A stretch of DNA of 64,000 bases from Rhodanobacteraceae bacterium (GCA_004299555.1 SCQU01000021.1:1-64000); one strand, 5' to 3'. Shown: positions 19,807 through 28,322, numbered from the stretch's first letter. Numbers and translations are program-made. Notes: a model not told the origin generated them from the letters alone.

Positions 19807-20838
19807 ATGGCGCCTCGTCCGCATCAACCCGGCCCTACGCGGGTTTCCAGGATCATCCGGTTGCGCAAGGAAAAACCATCCGACCTGCTCGACCCGGACG
19901 CCCTGTTGCGGCGGCCGGGTGCCCGTTTGTTGGTGCTGGCGCCTCACCCGGACGATGAGTCACTCGCGGCGGGCGGATTGATCCAGCGGGCCCTCGGTTA
20001 TGGTGTGCCTGCATGCGTCGTGTTTGTGACCGATGGCGAGAACAATCCGTGGCCGCAACGCGCGCTCGAGCGCCGGGTATGGATTGGCCCGCGCCAGCGC
20101 CGCGCCTGGGGCGCCCGGCGCCGGGATGAAGCCGACGCCGCGTTGCGGGTGCTGGGCGGCGGCGCCGTCGAGGTCATTCGCCTTGGCTGGCCGGATGGTG
20201 GGGTGACCTGGCGCCTGCTGGATGCTACGGTGGCCAGCATTGCGGTGTTCGGGACAGTCATCGAGAACGTGCGGCCGACCGTGCTGGTGTTGCCGGATCT
20301 CGCCGATCGCCACCCCGATCACAGCGCGGTGCATGTGTTGCTGGACATGGCGCTGCGGGCACTACCCGGCGTGGCGAAACCAGTTTGCCTCGGCTACCTG
20401 TTGCACGGGCGTTCGCACGCAGGCTTGCCGTGCCGCGCGGTGCTGGCGTTGAACGCAGGAGAGCAGGCGCGCAAGCGCGGCGCGATCGAGGCGCACGCCA
20501 GCCAGGTGGTGCTGGCCCGCCGCCGGCTGTTGCGCAGTGCGGGGCCGGCGGAAAGCTTCGTGGCGGGATTGACCCCACAGGGTACCGTGGGAGCGCGCTT
20601 GCCGTGGTTGCCGCCCCGGCCGTTGCGGCCGTGCTTGCGGTTGCTGGCCGTCGACGCCACCGGCGGCGAGCGGATCCGGTTGCAGGGGCGCGGCCGTGCC
20701 AACGTGTACTGGCGCGATGGCAGCCCAGCGGCATGCACCGCGCGGGCGCTGCAGGCGCCGTTCTACGCCAAGCTCTACTGCCCGCTGCCATCGCCCTGGG
20801 TATTTGATGGCTGGGGCTGGTGCCGCCTGGACGCTTGA
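19807..20838 (+). CDS. PIG-L/LmbE family deacetylase
   Basis: A 343-aa zinc-dependent de-N-acetylase-like protein. Metal-binding motif APHPDDESLAAGG at about residues 35-47, and a second His in DRHPDHSAVH; the latter supports a real PIG-L fold. About 120 C-terminal residues lie beyond the usual domain and may be an added module. The substrate (an N-acetylated sugar in most relatives) is unknown. It lies between holB and pilZ, which in relatives I know are normally adjacent, so it looks like an insertion. The ATG at 19807 is the most likely start, but the region before the domain is poorly conserved. Confidence 0.8.
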   Translation: MAPRPHQPGPTRVSRIIRLRKEKPSDLLDPDALLRRPGARLLVLAPHPDDESLAAGGLIQRALGYGVPACVVFVTDGENNPWPQRALERRVWIGPRQRRAWGARRRDEADAALRVLGGGAVEVIRLGWPDGGVTWRLLDATVASIAVFGTVIENVRPTVLVLPDLADRHPDHSAVHVLLDMALRALPGVAKPVCLGYLLHGRSHAGLPCRAVLALNAGEQARKRGAIEAHASQVVLARRRLLRSAGPAESFVAGLTPQGTVGARLPWLPPRPLRPCLRLLAVDATGGERIRLQGRGRANVYWRDGSPAACTARALQAPFYAKLYCPLPSPWVFDGWGWCRLDA

Positions 20839-20892
20839 CCCCGGCGGGTTGCAACGGCAATCTGGCGCACGGGTCGCGCAGGAGCACACACG

Positions 20893-21252
20893 ATGGCAAC
20901 GGCGGGCGGTATGGGTCGGCAAGGCATCCTGCCGATCGTCATCAAGGACAAGCACACCCTGTATCAGTCGTACATGTCCTTCGTGAAGGGTGGCGGGCTG
21001 TTTGTGCAGACCAACAAGCGCTACAACCTCGGCGACGAGGTGTTCCTGCTGGTGAGCCTGCCGGAGGCGACCGAGCGCGTCGCGACCACCGGCCGGGTGA
21101 TCTGGATTACGCCGATCGCGGCGCAAGGCAACCGGCCTGCCGGTATTGGCGTGCAGTTTACCGAGAGTGCCGACGGCGACAACGCGCGCACCAAGATCGA
21201 GACCCTGCTTGCGGGCCTGCAGGGCGGCGACAAACCGACGTTCACGATGTAG
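20893..21252 (+). CDS. pilZ: PilZ domain protein (type IV pilus biogenesis)
   Basis: A 119-aa single-domain PilZ protein. MSFVKGGGLFVQTNKRYNLGDEVFLLVSLP and RVIWITPIAAQGNRPAGIGVQF match the PilZ beta-barrel. The RxxxR c-di-GMP-binding motif is absent, as in xanthomonad type IV-pilus PilZ proteins, which do not bind c-di-GMP but interact with the pilus ATPase and FimX. In relatives holB-pilZ is usually followed by tatD; here the next DNA is the att site of the integrated element. Confidence 0.92.
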   Translation: MATAGGMGRQGILPIVIKDKHTLYQSYMSFVKGGGLFVQTNKRYNLGDEVFLLVSLPEATERVATTGRVIWITPIAAQGNRPAGIGVQFTESADGDNARTKIETLLAGLQGGDKPTFTM

Positions 21253-21283
21253 CGCGGCCGGTGCGGCGCCCTGGCCCAGGGAC

Positions 21284-21328
21284 TGGTCGGGGAGACAGGA
21301 TTTGAACCTGCGACTTCCACGTCCCGAA
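21284..21328 (-). repeat. att repeat: duplicated 3' part of tRNA-Pro (distal end of element)
   Basis: These 45 bp are identical to 30343-30387, the 3' part of tRNA-Pro(CGG) from the anticodon to the CCA end. The tRNA 5' half is missing here, so this is a pseudo-tRNA fragment made by site-specific integration. It defines the left boundary of a 9,059-bp element. Confidence 0.95.
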
Positions 21329-21426
21329 TAAAATTTCGGCCTGTTTCCAGTCAAGGGCTTACACGATAAGTGCTTGATTGTGCGTGCCGTTGCGTGCCAT
21401 TCCGTTTCGGTCTATTCTCCGTCCTG

Positions 21427-21480
21427 CACTTACCAGTCACTTACCGGCTGGTAACTACGGTCTCGCGACGGATCACTTAC
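21427..21480 (+). repeat. CACTTAC iterons at left end of element (candidate integrase arm sites)
   Basis: CACTTAC occurs at 21427-21433, 21438-21444 and 21474-21480, plus an inverted CACTTAT copy at 21366-21372. The first pair is spaced 11 bp. The right end carries the same pair at 30260-30277. Arm-type integrase binding is inferred. Confidence 0.5.
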
Positions 21481-21482
21481 GG

Positions 21483-22712
21483 ATGCAGGCGAAGCTCACC
21501 AAGGCGGCGCTGACGCGGTTCAAGCCGGATGCGCGACCTTACGAGGTCAGCGACACGGAACTGACCGGCCTGATCCTGCGTGTGCAGCCATCCGGCCACA
21601 AGAGCTTCATCATGCAGTTCGGCCGCGGTCGCCGGCGCACCATCGGGAACGCGGCGGTGCTGACGATCGAACAGGCGCGTGTGACGGCCCGCCGCTGGCT
21701 GGCCGAACGCGACGAGGGCAGGCTCCCGCCCGCCGCGCGCGGCCCCAGCAAGCCGGTCACGCTCGGGACTTTCATCGAAAAGGAATACGCGCCCTGGTGT
21801 GTCGCCAACCGCAAGGCGGGCGCCGCGTTGGTGTCGGCGCTGCCTGCGCTGTTCGGCGATTGGTACGACGACCGGCTGACCGCGATCACCGCGTGGAAGG
21901 TCGAAAAGCTCCGCGTCGCCAGACTCAAGACCGGCATCAAGCCCGCAACGGCGAACCGCGACATTGACCGCATCAAGGCGATCCTGTCGAAGGCGGTCGA
22001 ATGGGGCCGGCTGGAATCGCACCCGCTGCGCACCGTGAAGCGCCACAAGATCGACAACAGTCGTGTCCGGTACTTGGATGCCGACGAGGAACGCCGATTG
22101 CGTGACGCGCTGGACGCGCGTGAGAAGGCCGCCCGGCAACGCCGACACAACGGCAACGTGTGGATGCTCGCGCGCCATCGTGAGCCGCGCGTGGAGCTGG
22201 GTGCCTACTGCGATCACCTGCAACCTATGGTGCTCCTGGCGCTCAATACCGGCCTGCGCCGGGGCGAGCTATTCGGGCTGGAGTGGCGCGACGTGGATCT
22301 GGTGCACGATGACCTGACCGTGCGGGCCGCGAATGCGAAATCGGCAAGGACGCGACACGTCCCGCTGAATGCCGAGGCGCACGCCGTGCTGGAGCTCTGG
22401 AAGGGTCAAGGCGAAGGGACCGGGCTGGTATTTCCGGGCGTCGGTGGCGCGCGCATGACGAACATCAACAAAGCCTGGGCGGGGCTGTGCACCGATGCAA
22501 AGCTCGAGGGATTCCACTTCCACGATTGCCGGCATCACTTCGCATCGAAGCTGGTCATGGGCGGTGTCGATCTCAACACCGTGCGCGAATTGCTCGGGCA
22601 TGCCGACATCGCAATGACACTGCGTTACGCGCACTTGGCGCCCGCGCACAAGGCGCGCGCGGTCGACGTGTTGAATCCACCAGGCAAACGAATTGGCCGA
22701 AGGGCCAAGTAA
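21483..22712 (+). CDS. Tyrosine-type integrase of the tRNA-Pro element
   Basis: A 409-aa site-specific recombinase. The N-terminal part resembles the arm-binding DUF4102 domain (LTKAALTRFKPDARPYEVSDTELTGLILRVQPSG). A core-binding helical domain follows (residues about 95-180). The catalytic domain carries Arg in LNTGLRRGELFGLEWRDVD, the HxxR-type box HDCRHHFASKLVMGG, a GHADIAMTLRYAHLAP segment with the penultimate His, and the Tyr nucleophile in RYAH. Start ATG 21483 (MQAKLTK) is chosen because the in-frame sequence before it is not protein-like. It is adjacent to the att repeat and should catalyse integration at tRNA-Pro. Confidence 0.95.
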   Translation: MQAKLTKAALTRFKPDARPYEVSDTELTGLILRVQPSGHKSFIMQFGRGRRRTIGNAAVLTIEQARVTARRWLAERDEGRLPPAARGPSKPVTLGTFIEKEYAPWCVANRKAGAALVSALPALFGDWYDDRLTAITAWKVEKLRVARLKTGIKPATANRDIDRIKAILSKAVEWGRLESHPLRTVKRHKIDNSRVRYLDADEERRLRDALDAREKAARQRRHNGNVWMLARHREPRVELGAYCDHLQPMVLLALNTGLRRGELFGLEWRDVDLVHDDLTVRAANAKSARTRHVPLNAEAHAVLELWKGQGEGTGLVFPGVGGARMTNINKAWAGLCTDAKLEGFHFHDCRHHFASKLVMGGVDLNTVRELLGHADIAMTLRYAHLAPAHKARAVDVLNPPGKRIGRRAK

Positions 22713-22777
22713 GCGGCCCGTCGGCGTGATAGCGCACGCCGGCAGGCCTTCCACAACCGACCGTAGGAGGTCGAATC

Positions 22778-23038
22778 ATGGCAACCGAAAGTGTAGCAAC
22801 CCAAAGCAAGTTTGCTCCGTTCTTCCTTCCCTTTGATTGCGTAAATCGCGCTGGGCTACTGGGGGCGCGAGCGCAAGCGCTTGCCAATGTCATCGGATTT
22901 TCGTCAAGCACCGTAGGCGACGGAATTGGCAGAAACGATATTGTGGAACTGTGCTACCTGCTGGCGGAAATGGTGCAGGAGTTGCAATCCATTGCCGAAA
23001 CCCGCAGGCCGATGCCAGCACAGGAAGCGCAAGCATGA
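22778..23038 (+). CDS. Small element protein, unknown function
   Basis: An 86-aa protein not recognised. AGG-AGG Shine-Dalgarno (TAGGAGG) 7 nt before ATG 22778 supports expression. The C-terminal half is an acidic helix (VELCYLLAEMVQELQSIAE). It overlaps the next small gene by 4 bp (ATGA). Confidence 0.7.
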   Translation: MATESVATQSKFAPFFLPFDCVNRAGLLGARAQALANVIGFSSSTVGDGIGRNDIVELCYLLAEMVQELQSIAETRRPMPAQEAQA

Positions 23039-23271
23039 ACGCCAAGACGAATGTTTCGCAGACCAACTACAGCTACACCGAAACAGACCCGTTCGAACGC
23101 GCGACCGCCCGGCTTGACGGGATCAAAGCCATACAGGTGCTTGCGGACTGTGCGATGGAATCCACGGAGCAACCCACGCCGCGCGTGTGGAGCAGTCTCT
23201 GGTTTTTCGTTGCAACAGTCGCGGAAGACATCGAGCGCGACATACACGAAATGCGCCAATCGCAGGCCTGA
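23035..23271 (+). CDS. Small element protein, unknown function
   Basis: A 78-aa protein not recognised, with central helix RATARLDGIKAIQVLADCAMES and a Trp-rich stretch VWSSLWFFVATVAEDIERDI. It resembles in layout the upstream 86-aa protein (two acidic helices). The ATGA overlap shows translational coupling. Perhaps a short regulatory or accessory protein; no assignment is justified. Confidence 0.65.
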   Translation: MNAKTNVSQTNYSYTETDPFERATARLDGIKAIQVLADCAMESTEQPTPRVWSSLWFFVATVAEDIERDIHEMRQSQA

Positions 23272-23360
23272 CGAACACGCCACGGCTAGGCCGGCCAGCC
23301 GAACGCGCGGACTCTCACCGCGTTGCCGTGGCGATCTTTTGAGAGCGTGAGAGAGCACGC

Positions 23361-23837
23361 ATGACCTACCATTTGGACACGAGCACTCCGGCGCTTGTCG
23401 TGAATCTTCGGCGACAGCTATCGCGGGGCTACGGCGCCGCAATAGCGAAACACGTCAAATCGATTGCGCAGGGATGCGATGATGTTGAACGGCTGCGCGC
23501 GCTGGTGGGGCTACTGGCAGACCACATCACGGATCCGCCCAGGCGCAAGCGTGGAGCGCCGCGCAAGAAAAGCAGCCCTGTGCGGACGCGGGAGGTTGAC
23601 GGGAAGATCACGGCCACCATCGACTTGGATGCAATCATTCCGAAAACAAAGGCCGAACAGCGGCAGGAGCTTCATCGGCTCGTGTTGCGATTGCGGGTGC
23701 TAGATGAAGTCGAGCGCGTTCTGAAACGGAAGGATGTGAGCCTGACCGGTGCGTTCATGGAAGCGGCGCGCGCACTCAACATCACCGAAGCGCAGGCACG
23801 GAAAGCGTACTACGGCCACGATTCACGACAATCCTGA
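23361..23837 (+). CDS. Element protein, unknown function (basic linker)
   Basis: A 158-aa protein not recognised. Helical N-terminal region, a basic linker (PPRRKRGAPRKKSSP, about residues 60-74), and a C-terminal helix-turn-helix-like end (LKRKDVSLTGAFMEAARALNITEAQARKAYYG). The end looks like a resolvase- or phage-type DNA-binding helix pair. A DNA-binding role is inferred only. Confidence 0.6.
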   Translation: MTYHLDTSTPALVVNLRRQLSRGYGAAIAKHVKSIAQGCDDVERLRALVGLLADHITDPPRRKRGAPRKKSSPVRTREVDGKITATIDLDAIIPKTKAEQRQELHRLVLRLRVLDEVERVLKRKDVSLTGAFMEAARALNITEAQARKAYYGHDSRQS

Positions 23838-23883
23838 TTTGCCGGGAATGCCTCGCCGGTATTTATAACTATCGTTTCTCGGT

Positions 23884-23905
23884 GTGTGGTCGCGTTTGAT
23901 CACAC
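23884..23905. promoter_or_regulatory. Imperfect 22-bp palindrome upstream of AlpA-like gene
   Basis: GTGTGGTC-GCGTTT-GATCACAC, 7 of 8 half-site positions paired, lies 18 bp before the start at 23923. A possible promoter (TTGCCG at 23839, TATAAC at 23864) is just upstream. Candidate operator, autoregulatory or prophage-repressor controlled; inferred. Confidence 0.4.
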
Positions 23906-23922
23906 GTAGCCGGAGAAACGAA

Positions 23923-24132
23923 GTGTCGAAGCAGATTCCGACGAAGCTCATCTACACCGTCGCCGAGGCGCAAGCGGCGACCGGGTTCCCGCATTCTCGC
24001 CTATACGAGCTGATCCGTGACGGCGCGCTCGTGACGTTCAAGGTTGGCCGGCGCCGGATGATTTCGGCCCGCGCGGTCAATGACCTGATCACCCGCCTGG
24101 AGCGCGCGGCTACGCCAAAGGACGCGGCATGA
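23923..24132 (+). CDS. AlpA/excisionase-family helix-turn-helix protein
   Basis: A 69-aa winged-helix DNA-binding protein. IYTVAEAQAATGFPHSRLYELIRDGALVTFKVGRRRMISARAVNDLI is the MerR-like/excisionase fold (helix_turn_helix_17 type). In satellites and integrative elements such AlpA-type proteins activate excision or replication. GTG start at 23923 with GGAG 8 nt upstream; the ORF could be read from an earlier GTG at 23884 but that falls inside the palindrome. It overlaps the following gene by 4 bp. Confidence 0.85.
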   Translation: MSKQIPTKLIYTVAEAQAATGFPHSRLYELIRDGALVTFKVGRRRMISARAVNDLITRLERAATPKDAA

Positions 24133-24323
24133 GCGCGCCGCTCCTGCAACCGCAACGGCGCAGTCGTGCGGAAACCCTGATTGACGTGCGGGCCGCCTGC
24201 GCCCGCATGGGCGCGCTCGGCAGCGAATCGCAACCGGATTGCAGCGAGATTGCCAGGACTGCTGAAGGGCTACGCCGTCTGCTTGCCGAACCCATCGCGG
24301 ATGAGCGGGAGGTTTCGCAATGA
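24129..24323 (+). CDS. Small element protein, unknown function
   Basis: A 64-aa protein, overlapping its neighbours on both sides by ATGA. It is helical and rich in Ala and Arg (IDVRAACARMGALGSES). Not recognised. The double coupling suggests it belongs to the alpA-primase-repA translational unit. Confidence 0.55.
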   Translation: MSAPLLQPQRRSRAETLIDVRAACARMGALGSESQPDCSEIARTAEGLRRLLAEPIADEREVSQ

Positions 24324-24826
24324 CCAGTCCGGAAAAACGAACCCCGGCTGGCGGGCCGGGGCGAGTTGGAAAAGCATCTTGTGGTTGGGAAGTGTACCAG
24401 AGTTCGCCAGTTGATCGACTGCTGTCGCGGCTGGAAGGCGTGAAGCAAACCGGACCGGGCCGCTGGCTTGCTCGTTGTCCCGCCCACCAAGATTGCAGCC
24501 CGAGCCTATCAATCAAGCAGTGCGACGGTGGCGTGATCTTGTTGCACGACTTCGCCGGCTGCGGTGCGGCGGACATCCTGGCGGCGGTTGGGCTGGAGTT
24601 GCGCGACCTGTTCCCGCGCGACTACGGCCGGCACGGATCGGGGCCGCGGCCGGATTGGCAGCGTGACCGGATCCAGGCTGCACTGGATCACGAAGATCTG
24701 ATCCTGGAAATTGCGCGGGCCGATCTTGCCAAGGGCAAGACTCTATCCGCCGACGATCGTTCACGCGCGTTGCAGGCGCGGGATCGGGCACGCGTGCTGC
24801 GGAGGAAACTCCATGCACGACACTGA
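24320..24826 (+). CDS. CHC2-type zinc-finger primase-like protein
   Basis: A 168-aa protein. VDRLLSRLEGVKQTGPGRWLARCPAHQDCSPSLSI followed by VILLHDFAGCGAADILAAVGL is the CHC2 zinc-binding module found at the N-terminus of DNA primases. The TOPRIM catalytic domain of full-length primases is not present, so it is either a stand-alone template-binding part or a truncated primase. It probably works with the adjacent RepA-like ATPase in element replication. Overlaps the next gene start at 24813. Confidence 0.8.
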   Translation: MTSPEKRTPAGGPGRVGKASCGWEVYQSSPVDRLLSRLEGVKQTGPGRWLARCPAHQDCSPSLSIKQCDGGVILLHDFAGCGAADILAAVGLELRDLFPRDYGRHGSGPRPDWQRDRIQAALDHEDLILEIARADLAKGKTLSADDRSRALQARDRARVLRRKLHARH

Positions 24827-26195
24827 CGAAATACTCGCGGAAGTCGACCGGGAGATCGAGACCACTGGCGTTGCGCCACCAGACGCGAACGCACTGGTGC
24901 CGGTGGACCTGCACGGCGTGATGACGAACGCGGAACCGCCCGTGCGCTATGTGTTCGACCCAATCATTCCCCGCGGCGAGGTGACGCTGCTGAGCGGCCA
25001 TGGCGGCGCGGGCAAAAGCATCCTGGCACTTACCTTGGCTGCGCATGCCGCGTGTGGGCGCCGGTGGGGGCCGTTCGAGGCCGTCCAGGCCAGCGCGGTG
25101 TATGTCAGCCTGGAAGACCCGGCGCGCCGTGTGCGCAGCCGCCTGCGCCGCATCATCGAGAGTTGCGACCTGTCGGCTGACGACGTGATTGCCGGGCTTC
25201 GTGTGTTCGACGGCAGCGCGGCAGATGGCGTGCTGGCGTTCGAGCAAATGGACAACGGCGTGCGGCGGCTGCTGCCGAGTACCGGCATGGGCCGCGTGGC
25301 CGCGGTGGCACAACACGCCGACCTGATCGTGATCGACAACGCCAGTGATGCCTACGGCGGCAACGAAAACGAGCGGCGGCAGGTGCGGGCGTTCATCCGC
25401 ATGCTGGCGGCACTCGCACGCGAGAACGATGCCGGGCTGCTGCTGGCCGCGCATATCGACAAGGCGAGCGCCAAGTACGGCGGCGCCGGCAACAACTACT
25501 CGGGTTCAACCGCCTGGCACAACTCGGTGAGGTCGCGGCTGGCGCTGGTGTCCGATGAATCCGGGATGCTGCTGGCCATCGAGAAAGTGCAGGACACCAT
25601 GCTGCCCGAGCCGGTGCGCGTGGCCTTCAATGATTGGGGGGTGCTGGTGCCGCAGTCGGGGCGCGCCAGCCAAGCCGTTGCGGACACCCTGGCGCACGAT
25701 GATGCCAGCGCGGTGTTGGTGGTTATCCGCCTCGCCCTGGCGGACGGGCAAACCGTATCGGCAGCCAAGAGCGGCAGTGCCACCGCCTGGCACACGTTGT
25801 GCGAATACCCAGAACTGGCAGGCGAGTACAAGACCGCAGCCGGCAGGAAGCGCGTCAATGCCGCGTTGCTGCGGCTGATGCGTGACGGCGCGATCGTCAA
25901 GACCGAGTATCGCAACGACAACCGCAAGCTGAAAACACGCTACGAACTGGCGCAATTTGGGCAGACCGGAATTACTGAACGCACCAGTACAGGTGCGCCG
26001 CTCCAGTCCCCCATACCCCCCAGCGCACTGGCGCACGCGCCTGACGGCGCGCGCCAATGCTCCACCACTACGCCGGAACAGGACTGGCGCACTACTGGCG
26101 CACTGGCGCACAACGATGACTGGTTGGCGAATGCCGACCCCGAGGTCAAAGCAACGTTGGGCGCCTTCAGGGCCAAGGCGGAGGGTGAGCCATGA
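24813..26195 (+). CDS. RepA-like RecA-fold ATPase (helicase)
   Basis: A 460-aa P-loop ATPase of the RepA/AAA_25 type. Walker A HGGAGKSILALTLAAHAA at about residues 67-84, VYVSLEDPARRVRSRLRR, Walker B DLIVIDNASDAYGG, and LLLAAHIDKASAKYGGAGNNYSGSTAWHNSVRSRL. These resemble the hexameric replicative helicases of RSF1010-type plasmids and satellites. The C-terminal 150 residues have a winged-helix-like section (ALLRLMRDGAIVKTEYRN). Shine-Dalgarno GGAGG before ATG 24813. Together with the CHC2 protein it forms a likely replication module. Confidence 0.87.
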   Translation: MHDTDEILAEVDREIETTGVAPPDANALVPVDLHGVMTNAEPPVRYVFDPIIPRGEVTLLSGHGGAGKSILALTLAAHAACGRRWGPFEAVQASAVYVSLEDPARRVRSRLRRIIESCDLSADDVIAGLRVFDGSAADGVLAFEQMDNGVRRLLPSTGMGRVAAVAQHADLIVIDNASDAYGGNENERRQVRAFIRMLAALARENDAGLLLAAHIDKASAKYGGAGNNYSGSTAWHNSVRSRLALVSDESGMLLAIEKVQDTMLPEPVRVAFNDWGVLVPQSGRASQAVADTLAHDDASAVLVVIRLALADGQTVSAAKSGSATAWHTLCEYPELAGEYKTAAGRKRVNAALLRLMRDGAIVKTEYRNDNRKLKTRYELAQFGQTGITERTSTGAPLQSPIPPSALAHAPDGARQCSTTTPEQDWRTTGALAHNDDWLANADPEVKATLGAFRAKAEGEP

Positions 26196-26506
26196 TCGCG
26201 GCTTCCCCTCGCGCGCGTGAATACGACGCGCTGCACGCCCAACTTGCCCACGCGGTGGCCGGCATGAGGGGCTACGAGGAGCGCAAGGCGAAGGAACGGA
26301 TGGCCCTTGGGTCACATGACCCAAGGGTTGATGCAGGTCGTGTCTCCGAGGTTCTCGCCAAAAAGGTTGGTGTGGGTGAAAAGACCGTGCGCCGTGCCAT
26401 CAAGCAAGGCATACCCCATGATCACGATCACGCTCTCCCGAACCCTGCGCGGAAACCTGCGCGCGCTGGTGCGCGCTGGCTATCGGGGGACCGTCTTGGC
26501 GCTTGA
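26192..26506 (+). CDS. Small element protein with possible HTH
   Basis: A 104-aa ORF coupled to the RepA-like gene by an ATGA overlap. Residues about 52-73 (VSEVLAKKVGVGEKTVRRAIKQ) look like a helix-turn-helix. The last 30 residues overlap the next ORF in another frame and are low in complexity, so the real gene may end earlier, or a frameshift may join it to 26418-26741. Function unknown. Confidence 0.5.
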   Translation: MIAASPRAREYDALHAQLAHAVAGMRGYEERKAKERMALGSHDPRVDAGRVSEVLAKKVGVGEKTVRRAIKQGIPHDHDHALPNPARKPARAGARWLSGDRLGA

Positions 26507-26741
26507 CCGCGAGGCGCACCTTGTCGCCGTTCTTGATGTGCAGGCCGAGCGCGAACGTTACCTGGCGATCATCCGCGCCGATGCGATGCCGGCGGAAGCA
26601 TCGGGTCTGCTGACACTGCCGGGCCTGCAATTCGGCGAGGGCCGTCCGGATCCGGAACGCGCGCTCCGTGCCGCGATCGACGCCGCGCGCGACGCCGGAA
26701 TGGAAATCGACCTTGCGGCCGCCATGGTGACGCTCCAATGA
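26418..26741 (+). CDS. Element protein, unknown function
   Basis: A 107-aa protein, MITITLSRTLRGNLRALVRAGY at the start, then a beta-strand-rich stretch (GTVLALDREAHLVAVLDVQAE) and a C-terminal helix. Not recognised. The ATG is inside the 3' end of the preceding ORF in a different frame; no clear Shine-Dalgarno. Followed by the promoter of the capsid gene. Confidence 0.5.
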   Translation: MITITLSRTLRGNLRALVRAGYRGTVLALDREAHLVAVLDVQAERERYLAIIRADAMPAEASGLLTLPGLQFGEGRPDPERALRAAIDAARDAGMEIDLAAAMVTLQ

Positions 26742-26754
26742 CCATCATCGGGCC

Positions 26755-26793
26755 TTGTATGAATCCGATCGCTTCGATAGAATTCGTCTATCG
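26755..26793 (+). promoter_or_regulatory. Capsid-gene promoter with overlapping operator
   Basis: TTGTAT (26755-26760), 17-bp spacer, TAGAAT (26778-26783): a good sigma-70 match. A perfect inverted repeat CGATAGA-ATTCG-TCTATCG (26775-26793) overlaps the -10 element, the classical position of a repressor site. It starts the late module (capsid onward). Sequence is seen; control is inferred. Confidence 0.6.
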
Positions 26794-26936
26794 CCAACGA
26801 ACTGCGCCACGCGCAATTCGCAGAGCGATCAAGTTTGCGGCAAGCCCACGGCGAAGCGCGCGACAAGTCTGGTTTTTCTAACCGGCCTTGCGTGCGCTTT
26901 TTTCATGCGCGCGGGCCACAAACTTGAGGAACAAAC

Positions 26937-28322
26937 ATGAAATTCAGAGAAGCGCTTCGAGCTGTCGCACCCGAGGCAGCGAAAGCAGGATTCCAGTTGG
27001 AATGCCACCGCGCTGACGCATCGAAATCCGAACTGTTGAAAGATCGCGCGAACTTGCGGCGATTGATCAACACCATGCAGGCGCAGGAGGATGAGTCACT
27101 TGATGCCGCGACCATCGAACGCCACAACAAAGTGGCCGATGCGGTTGTCCCGCTGATAAGCGAAATCAATGTGAGGCTCGATTGGCTGGATTCGGACGAT
27201 GCGCCTGGTGCGAACGGTGCTAGCGGAACATGGGGCGGCCGCGCGGTCAAAGACACCTCCGGCCGGCGAATCGGCACGATGCTGGATGCAGCGGCGCTGC
27301 GCGACAGTCGCCAGATCGATGCAGCCTTGCGCGTGGGCAGTCGGGCAATCTCGGGCGCGGGCGATGATCCGATGGTCGCCGCTGGTGACCAGGGCGACCT
27401 CGCGACATTCTTCCGCGGGGTTTCCGGCGGCAGCACGACGCCTACAATCCGGGCAGCTCTGAACGAGGGAACGGACAGCACCGGCGGCTACGCGGTCCCG
27501 AGCTGGGTGCTGGCGCCGATCATCAAGGCGCTTGTGCCCGCATCGACGATGCTCGCCGCAGGCGCAAACATGACGGTGCTGGACCAGCCCGGCGATTCGT
27601 TCGTGATCCCTGCAGTGGACACGATTCCGACGCCCTCCTGGCGTCTCGAACTTGGGACGGTGAACAATGCCGGCCCGACGTTCCGCGCCGTCACGATCGT
27701 TCCGCGAAGCCTGGCCTTCATTTTCCAGGTCTCGCGCGAATTGCTGATGGACGCGCCCGGTATGAATGACGCGCTGAGTCTCGTCATCAGTCAGGCATTC
27801 GCGAAAGAAATCGACCGCGCCGGCCTGATGGGTTCCGGTGCCACGCCGGAAATCACCGGCATCTTGAACAATGCCGGCGTGCAGACCTACAACATGGGCA
27901 CGAACGGCGCAGCGTTGGCCTTCTACACGGACATCGTGAAGGCCAGGCGTGTACTGACCGGCGTCAATGCACCAGCGCCGACCGCGATCATTACAAGCAA
28001 CCGTGAAGCGCAAACCATCGATCTGTTCGCCGACACGCTGGGTCAACCGCTGCGCCGACCACAAGCACTCGCGGATATGCAATTCCTCTCGACAACGCAG
28101 ATCCCGATCACTGGCACGCAAGGGACCGCAACGGATGCGGCGAACATGTTTATGGGTGACTTCACGCAGGCAACGTTCTACCTGCGCGAGCACCTCAGCG
28201 TCATGAAGCTCGATCAGCTCTACGCAGAAAGCGGGGCGATAGGCTTTCTCTGCCATGCACGCGTCGACTTGGCGCTGCGCTACCCGCAAGCGTTCTGCGC
28301 GATCAAGGGAGTGATCCCGTAA
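26937..28322 (+). CDS. HK97-fold phage major capsid protein
   Basis: A 461-aa capsid protein. The first about 110 residues are charged and helical, resembling the delta/scaffold domain. The HK97 core follows: LNEGTDSTGGYAVPSWVLAPII near residues 175-196, FQVSRELLMDAPGMNDALSLVI, KEIDRAGLMGSGATPEITGILN and a C-terminal strand-rich region VMKLDQLYAESGAIGFLCHARVDLALRYPQAFCAIKGV. It has its own promoter 150 bp upstream. There is no adjacent portal or protease gene, unlike in phages, so its scaffold could not be processed by a cis-encoded protease. It may co-assemble with or replace a helper phage capsid. Confidence 0.93.
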   Translation: MKFREALRAVAPEAAKAGFQLECHRADASKSELLKDRANLRRLINTMQAQEDESLDAATIERHNKVADAVVPLISEINVRLDWLDSDDAPGANGASGTWGGRAVKDTSGRRIGTMLDAAALRDSRQIDAALRVGSRAISGAGDDPMVAAGDQGDLATFFRGVSGGSTTPTIRAALNEGTDSTGGYAVPSWVLAPIIKALVPASTMLAAGANMTVLDQPGDSFVIPAVDTIPTPSWRLELGTVNNAGPTFRAVTIVPRSLAFIFQVSRELLMDAPGMNDALSLVISQAFAKEIDRAGLMGSGATPEITGILNNAGVQTYNMGTNGAALAFYTDIVKARRVLTGVNAPAPTAIITSNREAQTIDLFADTLGQPLRRPQALADMQFLSTTQIPITGTQGTATDAANMFMGDFTQATFYLREHLSVMKLDQLYAESGAIGFLCHARVDLALRYPQAFCAIKGVIP

